This document shows positions 57,500-64,000 of a stretch of DNA of 64,000 nucleotides, piece after piece. The position numbers and the translations under genes are program-made. Every line of letters begins with the position of its first letter. Within the stretch, counting starts at the first letter, position 1. This DNA comes from Acidimicrobiia bacterium (GTDB lineage: Bacteria; Actinomycetota; Acidimicrobiia; Spongiisociales; UBA5794), in assembly GCA_030065575.1 (NCBI GenBank), contig JASJDZ010000004.1, forward strand, positions 62,001 through 126,000. Direction: 5' to 3'. The notes below the pieces were generated by a model. That model had not been told where the DNA came from. It was given only the letters and a program-made list of their open reading frames with translations, and did no database searches.

Positions 57500-58990
57500 T
57501 CAGATGCGGCGGCGGCGTAGACCGCCTTCGGGGCGACCCGGTCCCGGGGTGAAGATGGCGGCGGCGGCGCCGGCAAGCGCGACCACAGCCACCCACTCCC
57601 CCAGGCGGGTATAGAGGGTCGGGCCGGCAGCCCGGTACTGAACCTCGCCGATGAGATAGCGCTCTTCGAGCAAGTCCGTCTTCTCGCCGACACTGCCCTC
57701 GGCGGTGATGAAGGTCGACTTCCCCGTGATGGCGGCGACGATCAGATCCTGCCCGACGGCGGCCGTATTGACGCGAGCCAGTTCGATGAACTGGTCGGAA
57801 GCGGGAGCGTCGGGCCCGTAGCTGCTCTCGTTCGTTGCGACCACCAGCAGCTGCGAGCCGGCCCGAGCTGCGTCCCGGATGTGTCGGCTGAAGGCACCTT
57901 CGAAGGAAATGACAGAGCCAAGCACGCCTCGGTCCCGAATCGGAAAGACGACCGGTCCCTCTCCGGGAATCATGTCGCGCGGAACCTGATCCAACTGAGG
58001 AATGAAGCTGAAGAGACCTCGCAATGGCACGTACTCACCAAATGGGACCGGGTGCTGCTTGTCGTAGCGGCCAACTTCGGTACCGATATGCGAGTAGACG
58101 ATGTTGACGTTGACGAAGGACTCTGCGTCCACACCGTGAGTCCCGCTAACCAGTAAGTAGGCATCCAGCCGCTGGGCCTCGACCTTGAGCTCGAGCTCGA
58201 TGTCCTCATTACTGATCGGGTCGTAGGGAGATCCAAAGGAGTTCTCCGGCCACACCACGAGATCAACGATGCCTTTGGGAATGGACTTGGTCAACTCGAG
58301 ATGGCGCTCGTAGATCCGTTGATTCTCGTTCTGGCAACGGACTTGGGGGCAAGGCGATCCACCCTGAACGATGGCGGCGGTGACAGTCTCCCCATCGGCT
58401 CGGGCCGGGAAGAGAAGTCCTGCCAGGACCAGCAGAAGCACAACCACCGTCGGGTCAACGAGCAATCGCCAGTGGCTCGAGTCCTCAACAACAAGCACGA
58501 TGCCGGCCGCAACTCCCACTGCCAGCACCGTCCATCCCATCGGCCCGATCCATTGCACAGATCCGATCAGACCGGGGTTGCCTGCAGCGGCGTAGCCGAG
58601 CGAGCCCCACGGGAACCCGCCCCAGGGGAAATAGGCCTTGATCAACTCCCAAAGGGTCCACCCGCCGACGACTATCAGCCACCACCGTGTGGCAGGCCAT
58701 CCCCGGAAGGACCAGGCCAACAGGCCGAATAGGGCCGAGAGCGTTGAAAGCCAGAGGGTGAGCGGGATCCAGGCCACCATGCCCAGGACCGCAATCCATG
58801 ACAGGAGCAATCCGAAGAACACTGCGCCGTAGATGAAACCGACGGCAAGAGCTTGCGAGCCACGCTCGACGCGCCGCAGACCCCACAGCAGCGGAGCCGG
58901 GGCAACGAACGCAAGCAGCCCGACATCGAACGGTGGGAACGCCAACCACATCAGGAGTGCCGCAAGGATTGCTGAGGTATACGGGGCCAT
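57500..58990 (-). CDS. lnt: Apolipoprotein N-acyltransferase Lnt, catalytic Cys replaced by Ser
   Basis: A 496-residue membrane protein of the lipoprotein pathway. N-terminal membrane helices (LAFPPFDVGLLAFVAPAPLL, PWGGFPWGSLGYAAAGNP) lead to a periplasmic nitrilase-like domain. The catalytic Glu is in VVWPENSFG (Glu249) and the Lys in RYDKQHPVPFGEYVP (Lys311). The expected Cys, in a CYE or CFE context, is Ser362 (GSVISFEGAF; codon TCC at 57905-57907). This would prevent formation of the thioester acyl-enzyme known in E. coli, unless Ser works instead. It stands with the lgt gene at 26482 as the lipoprotein acylation set. Confidence 0.88.
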   Translation of the reverse strand: MAPYTSAILAALLMWLAFPPFDVGLLAFVAPAPLLWGLRRVERGSQALAVGFIYGAVFFGLLLSWIAVLGMVAWIPLTLWLSTLSALFGLLAWSFRGWPATRWWLIVVGGWTLWELIKAYFPWGGFPWGSLGYAAAGNPGLIGSVQWIGPMGWTVLAVGVAAGIVLVVEDSSHWRLLVDPTVVVLLLVLAGLLFPARADGETVTAAIVQGGSPCPQVRCQNENQRIYERHLELTKSIPKGIVDLVVWPENSFGSPYDPISNEDIELELKVEAQRLDAYLLVSGTHGVDAESFVNVNIVYSHIGTEVGRYDKQHPVPFGEYVPLRGLFSFIPQLDQVPRDMIPGEGPVVFPIRDRGVLGSVISFEGAFSRHIRDAARAGSQLLVVATNESSYGPDAPASDQFIELARVNTAAVGQDLIVAAITGKSTFITAEGSVGEKTDLLEERYLIGEVQYRAAGPTLYTRLGEWVAVVALAGAAAAIFTPGPGRPEGGLRRRRI

Positions 58991-59075
58991 CGAACCAGAG
59001 AGGGTAGCGACGCTGCAGAACTGCGTTTGCAGAGCAGGCTACGCGAGCGCCCCAACCGCGCTTAGGCTGCCGGTG

Positions 59076-59867
59076 ATGAACGACCTCGAACTTGCCTTGC
59101 AGGCGGCTACGACGGGTGCTGATGTCGTCCGCGCCGGTTTTGGCTCGCATCGCGTCACCGAACAGAAAGGCCGACTCGACCCGGTCACCGAGATCGACCA
59201 CGCCTCGGAAATGGCCATTGTCGACATGATCAACCGGCACCGCCCTGAAGACGGTCTACTCGGCGAGGAGGGCAGCAGCCGGGACTCCACAGGACGACGC
59301 TGGATCATCGATCCGCTGGACGGGACGGTGAATTTCATCCACGGGATCCCACACGTCGGCATCTCGGTGGCTCTCTATGACGGCTTGCGGCCCCTGGTGG
59401 GAGTGGTTGTTGATGCGCTGGGCGGAGAGGTGTTCTCAGCGACGGCAGGTGGCGGCGCCTACCTGAACGGCGACTCGATCACGGTCTCGGGGTTCGACGA
59501 CCTGCATCGGGCCGTGGTTGTCACCGGGTTTCCCTACGACCACGACGAGTACGCCTCCTCCTACGCAGCAACGCTCGGGGAAGTTCTAGCTCACGTCAAT
59601 GGAATCCGCCGGCTGGGCAGTGCGGCGCTGGACTTCTGCTGGGTTGCGGCTGGTCGCTTTGACGGTTACTGGGAGTACTCGCTCGGTCCCTGGGACTGCG
59701 CAGCCGGCGTGCTGATCGCCGCTGAGGCAGGTGCTGTGGTCACAGACGCCCTGGGGCACCCCTACTCGATCGAATCTCGCCACTTCGTCGCCGCCAATCC
59801 CCGTCTGCACTCCCGGTTGCAGCGAATCGTTGCCTCGGCGCTCCCACCACACCTCCTGGATCGATGA
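59076..59867 (+). CDS. Inositol monophosphatase-family protein
   Basis: A 263-residue magnesium-dependent phosphatase. Metal-binding signatures: DPVTEIDHASEMAIVDMINR, DGLLGEEGS, WIIDPLDGTVNFIHGIPHVG, and the C-terminal WEYSLGPWDCAAGVLIAAEA. Substrate may be inositol-1-phosphate, fructose-1,6-bisphosphate or histidinol phosphate; motifs do not separate these. Divergent from lnt and overlapping the amidohydrolase by four bases. Confidence 0.92.
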   Translation: MNDLELALQAATTGADVVRAGFGSHRVTEQKGRLDPVTEIDHASEMAIVDMINRHRPEDGLLGEEGSSRDSTGRRWIIDPLDGTVNFIHGIPHVGISVALYDGLRPLVGVVVDALGGEVFSATAGGGAYLNGDSITVSGFDDLHRAVVVTGFPYDHDEYASSYAATLGEVLAHVNGIRRLGSAALDFCWVAAGRFDGYWEYSLGPWDCAAGVLIAAEAGAVVTDALGHPYSIESRHFVAANPRLHSRLQRIVASALPPHLLDR

Positions 59868-61429
59868 TGGCGGCGCATCTCTACATCGCAGATGGGATCA
59901 GAACTGAATCTGATCGAGGCGGCAACGCAGTGCTGGTCGCAGACGGTCGCATCGCCGCGGTCGGTCGATGGGATGATTTGCGTGGTTCCGCTCCAGAAAC
60001 GGTGTACCAGGGATGCTGGCTGCTCCCCGGTCTGCGTGATGCTCACATCCATCCCGTGGCATACGCCGCAACGCTACGAGGGGCGACTCTGGCGGCGGCT
60101 GTCGACTTCGAAGATCTGATCAGGAGAGTTCGCGGAACCGCCAGGAAGGTCGAAGGCGCCGTCATCGGTATGCGCCTGAACGAGGAGACCCTCGCCGAGC
60201 GACACCTCCCGGACCGACACGTCCTCGACCGGGCGGTCACCGACCGGGCCGTGCTGGTGCATCGCTACTGCGGTCATGTCGCTATCGCTAATACCGAAGC
60301 TCTTCGCCGGGCCGGCATCGATGCCGGCTCGCCGAACCCGCCCGGCGGCCTCATCGACCGGAACGAGCGAGGAGAACCGACCGGGGTCCTGCGGGAGACG
60401 GCAATCGAGCTGGTAGCGGATCGACTGGGGTACACGAACCACGTCTCTGCAGACGAACTGCTGGACGCGCTACATCGACTGGCTGCGGTGGGGATCACAT
60501 CGATCGGAGCCATCCTTCGCACCGGTCCGGGCGCCTGGGCGTCCCTCGGCAACGAGGTGGCTATCGCCTGCCGTGCATCTGCGCTCATGCCAATAAACGT
60601 TGGCGCATACGTGATCGAGGAAACACCAGACACCGTCGCAGCTACCAAGACCTCGATCGACAATGCCGGGGAGCGGCTGAGATGGCTGGGCATCAAGCGA
60701 TTCGCCGACGGGAGCTTCGGCGGGCACACCGCAGCAATGCACGAGGAGTTCATCGACGTGGCCACTACCGGCACCCTGCGCTTGACGGATCTCGATAGGG
60801 CAATAGCGCAGCAGGGACTGACCCTCGGCGGCGGGGCAGCTATCCACGCGATTGGCGACGCGGCGTGCGGCGCAGTGATCGCCATGTTCGAGGAGTTTGT
60901 GGCAGAGGGTGCCGATCCGGCACGGCTTCGCATTGAGCATGCCTCTGTGCTCGAGGAAGGCGATGTGGCTCGGCTCGCCGCTTCTGGCGCCATTGCGGTG
61001 GTGCAGCCCCCATTTCTCGGCTCCGAGGCCGATTGGCTGGGGCACCGGTTGGGGGAGGAGCGCCTGCTTCGTACCTACGCCTTTGCCACGCTGGAAAGAG
61101 CCGGGATCACCCTCGCCGGAAGCTCCGACAGCCCGGTCGAGCCGCCCGATCCATGGGCCGGGATGGCGCTGGCTCGGGACCGAGCCGGGATGGTCACGGA
61201 AGAGCAGCTCAGTGCCGAACGGGCGCTGGCTATGTACACAACAGGAGCGGCAAAGGCGTTGTGCGAGCCGGAGCCGCTTGCGGTCGACAGCCCGGCCGAC
61301 TTCATCTTGGTAGACCGGGATCCATTCGCAGCAACACCGGATGAGCTCAGAGAGACCACAGTCGAGGCGACCTATGTGGATGGACGGCAAGTCGCCGTAG
61401 ATCGTGACCAGCCGCTGTGGCTCGGCTGA
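59864..61429 (+). CDS. YtcJ-like amidohydrolase
   Basis: A 521-residue metal-dependent hydrolase (amidohydrolase 3). The metal motif is LPGLRDAHIHPVAYAATLRG; other core motifs are GIKRFADGSFGGHTAAM, GGGAAIHAIGDAACGAVIAM, RIEHASVLEEGDVARL and GSSDSPVEPPDPWAGMALAR. Members hydrolyse N-substituted formamides or similar; the substrate is unknown. Overlaps the phosphatase by ATGA, suggesting a paired pathway. Confidence 0.9.
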   Translation: MMAAHLYIADGIRTESDRGGNAVLVADGRIAAVGRWDDLRGSAPETVYQGCWLLPGLRDAHIHPVAYAATLRGATLAAAVDFEDLIRRVRGTARKVEGAVIGMRLNEETLAERHLPDRHVLDRAVTDRAVLVHRYCGHVAIANTEALRRAGIDAGSPNPPGGLIDRNERGEPTGVLRETAIELVADRLGYTNHVSADELLDALHRLAAVGITSIGAILRTGPGAWASLGNEVAIACRASALMPINVGAYVIEETPDTVAATKTSIDNAGERLRWLGIKRFADGSFGGHTAAMHEEFIDVATTGTLRLTDLDRAIAQQGLTLGGGAAIHAIGDAACGAVIAMFEEFVAEGADPARLRIEHASVLEEGDVARLAASGAIAVVQPPFLGSEADWLGHRLGEERLLRTYAFATLERAGITLAGSSDSPVEPPDPWAGMALARDRAGMVTEEQLSAERALAMYTTGAAKALCEPEPLAVDSPADFILVDRDPFAATPDELRETTVEATYVDGRQVAVDRDQPLWLG

Positions 61430-61432
61430 GGG

Positions 61433-61630
61433 CTACTTCACGCTTACAGCCAACGCTGAGGCACAACCCGAGCACCAGAACCCATCAGCAGTGAAGCGAG
61501 CGTCGCGATCAGCGGGGTGGCCACAGAAGCCACACCGCAGTGCCACGAAGTCGTCGGCGACGTCAATGAAGGGGCCGTCGGCGCGGAAGAGATCGCGAAG
61601 GAGCACTGCTCTGCTGGTTCCGTTGTTCAT
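61433..61630 (-). CDS. Small zinc-ribbon protein
   Basis: A 65-residue protein with two CxxC pairs, CGFCG (about residues 33-37) and CSGCA (53-57), which should bind one zinc. It ends just three bases after the amidohydrolase stop, in convergent orientation. Function is unknown. Confidence 0.6.
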   Translation of the reverse strand: MNNGTSRAVLLRDLFRADGPFIDVADDFVALRCGFCGHPADRDARFTADGFWCSGCASALAVSVK

Positions 61631-61690
61631 GAGGCAAGAGAGGTTAACGGCGAAGCCGCCGCAACAGGTAGTTATCGCACCGCCGCTCGA

Positions 61691-61960
61691 TTACTCGGCT
61701 TCGGCCTCATCTGAGCCCGGGTCGTCCTCCCGGGTGACTGTGATCGTGCACTCGGTCACGAGCGCAGCAACGGCCCCAATGGCGGCTGCAACCGGAGCAA
61801 TCAGCGCACCGACCACACCGATAGTGAGCGGGATCTCCAGCATCGTCCGCCCTTCGGCGCTCTTGATCGTGATCCTGCGGACATTGCCTTCTGCGATCAA
61901 CTCTCGAATACGGGACAGGAGGTCGTCACCTTTGACCTCGAACTCTTCGACCTCATCCAC
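61691..61960 (-). CDS. DUF4342 domain protein
   Basis: About 89 residues. It has the DUF4342 pattern: EFEVKGDDLLSRIRELIAEG, NVRRITIKSAEGRTMLEIPL, followed by a hydrophobic helix (TIGVVGALIAPVAAAIGAVA) and a short tail with ITVTRE. The domain is thought to join the membrane. GTG at 61960, with AGGAG upstream, fits the family start better than the longer frame to 62029. Confidence 0.82.
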   Translation of the reverse strand: MDEVEEFEVKGDDLLSRIRELIAEGNVRRITIKSAEGRTMLEIPLTIGVVGALIAPVAAAIGAVAALVTECTITVTREDDPGSDEAEAE

Positions 61961-62061
61961 TGCTTCTCTCCTGCTCGTCGCCCGCTCAGGATCGCGCATC
62001 GCCCGGTCGAGGTCCACCCCTCGGCGCACTACCGTTCCGGCTGAGTCACCGAAGGAGCCCC

Positions 62062-62451
62062 ATGCCGGCAGAAATCCCAGACGATATCCGCGCCTTGATC
62101 ACCGAACCGATCTTCTTCCACGCGGTGACACTCAACCCCGACGGTTCTCCACAGGTCTCGGTTGTTTGGGGAGGGCTCGACGGGAACCGGTTCATCTTCA
62201 GCACGGCCGAGGGCCGGGCCAAGCCACGCAACCTCAGGAATGATCCACGCATCGCCATATCGTTCTCGCCTCCCGACAACCCCTACCGGAATATCGTCCT
62301 CAACGGTCGCGCCGTGGTAGTCGAGAACCGCGGCATGGGTCTCATTGACGCCATGGCGCGCAAGTACACCGAGCACGACAGCTACCCGTGGTCACAACCA
62401 GGCGAAATCCGGGTCGACGTGGAAGTCGAGATCGACCGAATCAGCGGCTAG
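62062..62451 (+). CDS. PPOX-class F420/flavin-dependent oxidoreductase-like protein
   Basis: A 129-residue split-barrel protein: ITEPIFFHAVTLNPDGSPQV, SVVWGGLDGNRFIFSTAEGR, AKPRNLRNDPRIAISFSPPD and the tail VEIDRISG. Actinobacterial members of this short class use F420 or FMN to reduce unsaturated compounds; substrate and cofactor are not shown by the sequence. Confidence 0.9.
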   Translation: MPAEIPDDIRALITEPIFFHAVTLNPDGSPQVSVVWGGLDGNRFIFSTAEGRAKPRNLRNDPRIAISFSPPDNPYRNIVLNGRAVVVENRGMGLIDAMARKYTEHDSYPWSQPGEIRVDVEVEIDRISG

Positions 62452-62543
62452 CGGAGCCCGGACCGGCAACACCACCCGGTCCATCGGGTGGAAATGCGGC
62501 CAACAATCATCGAGAATCGTAGTGGCGGACTCGAGGAGCACTG

Positions 62544-63824
62544 ATGGCCCATCAGACCGTACGAAAGGGATACGAGCAGCTAGCCGACCGGCTGAACCGA
62601 TACCCTCAGGGCGCCCCTCCTTCCGACGTTCTCTATGCGATCTTGGAGATGCTCTTCAGCGAGCGCGAAGCCGGACTAGTAGCCCGGCTCCCAATCCGCC
62701 CGTTCACAGCCAGGCGCGCCGCCCGCAGCTGGAAGATGCCCCTGGCCGAGACCACACGCATTCTCGAGGAATTGGCCGGGCGGGCGATCCTGGTGGACAT
62801 GCAGAACAGCAAGGGGGAAACGCTCTATGTGCTTCCTCCTCCTATGGCAGGGTTCTTCGAGTTCTCAATGATGCGGCTCCGTGACGATGTCGATCAGAAG
62901 GTTCTCGGAGAGTTGTTCTACGAGTACATGAACGTCGAAGAGGACTTCATCAAGGCGCTGTTCGCCGACGGGGAAACGCAGCTCGGCAGGGTGTTTGTTC
63001 AGGAGGCGGTCCTCCCCCTGAACAACGGAATCCAGGTACTCGACTACGAGAGAGCAAGCGAAGTCATCCGCAGCGCATCGAGCATGGGGGTCGGCGTGTG
63101 CTACTGCCGGCACAAGATGGAGCACGTCGGCAAGGCGTGCGAGGCGCCGCAGAACATCTGCATGACGTTCAACACCACTGCATCTTCTCTGATCAGACAC
63201 GGCTTCGCCCGTGAAGTCGATGTCGCCGAGGGCCTCGACCTCCTCGCCGAAGCACAGGACAACAACCTGATCCAGTTCGGCGAGAACATCCAACGGAGCG
63301 TCAACTTCATCTGCAACTGCTGCGGTTGTTGCTGCGAGGCAATGATTGCCGCACGCAAGTTCGGCGTCATGAACCCGGTTCACACTTCCAACTATCTCCC
63401 CGTCGTCAATATCGAGAAGTGCAACGGTTGCTCGAAGTGCGTCAACGTCTGCCCGGTCGAGGCCATGAGCCTGACCTCGGCCAATGACCCGCACCGACCC
63501 CGCCGCCGCCAGGCCAAAGTCGATGAGGCCTTATGCCTGGGATGTGGCGTGTGCGTAGGCAGCTGCGATCGGGACGGCATCAAGCTGACGGCCCGTGCCG
63601 AGCGGGTCATCACGCCGGTGGACTCAGCTCAACGCGCCGTCTTGATGGCCATCGAGCGCGGCAAGCTGCAGAACCTCATCTTCGACAACAACGCTCTCGA
63701 TAGCCACCGAGTGATGGCCGCGATCCTCGGGGTCATCCTGAAGGCCCCGCCCGCCAAGAAGGCTCTGGCCAGCAAGCAACTGCAATCGCGGTACGTAAAC
63801 CACGTGCTTGCCCGAAGCAATTGA
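62544..63824 (+). CDS. Multi-cluster iron-sulfur protein with N-terminal winged helix
   Basis: A 426-residue protein. The N-terminal 100 residues look like a winged helix (MPLAETTRILEELAGRAILV). A Cys-rich block follows (GVCYCRHKMEHVGKACEAPQ to Cys206), then CNCCGCCC (257-264), and two ferredoxin motifs: CNGCSKCVNVCPVEA (from 293) and CLGCGVCVGSC (331-341). The second lacks the usual Pro after the fourth Cys. At least two 4Fe-4S clusters are expected, with more metal sites likely at the CCGCCC block. It probably moves electrons in an anaerobic or redox-sensing path; the partner is unknown. Confidence 0.85.
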   Translation: MAHQTVRKGYEQLADRLNRYPQGAPPSDVLYAILEMLFSEREAGLVARLPIRPFTARRAARSWKMPLAETTRILEELAGRAILVDMQNSKGETLYVLPPPMAGFFEFSMMRLRDDVDQKVLGELFYEYMNVEEDFIKALFADGETQLGRVFVQEAVLPLNNGIQVLDYERASEVIRSASSMGVGVCYCRHKMEHVGKACEAPQNICMTFNTTASSLIRHGFAREVDVAEGLDLLAEAQDNNLIQFGENIQRSVNFICNCCGCCCEAMIAARKFGVMNPVHTSNYLPVVNIEKCNGCSKCVNVCPVEAMSLTSANDPHRPRRRQAKVDEALCLGCGVCVGSCDRDGIKLTARAERVITPVDSAQRAVLMAIERGKLQNLIFDNNALDSHRVMAAILGVILKAPPAKKALASKQLQSRYVNHVLARSN

Positions 63825-63840
63825 GCCCTACGTAGCCTCG

Positions 63841-64000
63841 CTACTCATCAGTCACACAGCCCTCTGCGGCGCTCTTCACCGTCTTGATGTAGCGGTGAAG
63901 TGTGCCCCGGGTCGCCTTGAGTGGTGGCGGAGTCCAGGCGAGTCGGCGCCGGGCCATCTCCGCATCGTCGATCTCCAGGGACAGTGACCTGGTGGTCGCG
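63841..64000 (-). CDS. ilvD: Dihydroxy-acid dehydratase, C-terminal part
   Basis: The reverse strand from the window end encodes the C-terminal 52 residues of Ilv[39 protein letters not shown] and [10 protein letters not shown], then a TAG stop at 63841. This matches the usual end of the iron-sulfur enzyme of branched-chain amino acid synthesis. The gene begins outside the window. Confidence 0.85.
   Translation of the reverse strand, partial: ATTRSLSLEIDDAEMARRRLAWTPPPLKATRGTLHRYIKTVKSAAEGCVTDE

Overview
High-GC bacterial chromosome. The overall style points to Actinomycetota, probably an Acidimicrobiia-like lineage. The clues are a dnaK-grpE-dnaJ-hspR operon with an actinobacterial-type HspR, a BON-OmpA protein like mycobacterial ArfA/OmpATb, an LppM-like lipoprotein, a group II truncated hemoglobin, a putative F420/flavin split-barrel enzyme, many lipoproteins with threonine-rich stalks, and frequent GTG starts. 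The phylum is an inference from gene content. No rRNA, tRNA, CRISPR array, insertion sequence or prophage was recognised.

Layout. Positions 1-2.5 kb hold the 3' end of nifJ (pyruvate:ferredoxin/flavodoxin oxidoreductase) coupled to a dihydroorotate-dehydrogenase-like protein. At 2.7-5.8 kb is gcvP on the minus strand under a tandem glycine riboswitch. At 5.9-9.2 kb are a pterin carbinolamine dehydratase, a cytochrome c lipoprotein, and a two-gene envelope operon (BON-OmpA plus a coiled-coil/HhH protein). The heat-shock operon fills 9.2-13.0 kb and clpB lies at 19.8-22.3 kb. Between them are a stalked lipoprotein, an EamA transporter, a fusion of a deoxyribosyltransferase-like domain with a deoxynucleoside kinase, MscL and a methyltransferase. 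At 24.2-26.4 kb is a compact operon: PadR regulator, NfeD protein with an unusual N-terminal domain, and stomatin-type SPFH protein. Then come lgt, a DUF2079 membrane protein, an AhpD-like protein, an M20 hydrolase and ybaK. purA-purD-purB overlap as one purine operon (31.2-35.0 kb).

At 35-40.4 kb are lipoproteins, a peptidoglycan amidase, a hemoglobin, a zinc-finger rhomboid protease, a coiled-coil protein and an E3-binding-domain protein whose C-terminus resembles a decayed PD-(D/E)XK nuclease. A dehydratase and a polar amino acid ABC transporter converge on an array of six perfect hairpins at 41.8-41.9 kb. An ArsR regulator, an LppM-like lipoprotein, MobA and a crotonase follow. Positions 47.3-56.0 kb form a translationally coupled surface-glycan cluster: GT-C transferase, WbpD-, WbpE-, WbpB- and WecB/WbpI-like enzymes, an FAD oxidoreductase and a polysaccharide deacetylase, with a convergent polyprenyl-phosphate glycosyltransferase. 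The right end has a class III aminotransferase, lnt with the catalytic Cys replaced by Ser, an inositol phosphatase-amidohydrolase pair, small proteins, an iron-sulfur protein and the 3' end of ilvD.

How the parts fit. Lgt and Lnt belong to the lipoprotein pathway that would mature the many lipoproteins here. The glycan cluster could build a di-N-acetylated nucleotide sugar and attach sugars through a lipid-linked donor. HspR likely represses its own operon. The most unusual signals are the hairpin array with GNA/TNC loops, families of about 50-bp palindromic intergenic elements, the E3BD/nuclease-like fusion, the PadR-NfeD-SPFH operon and the Lnt active-site substitution.
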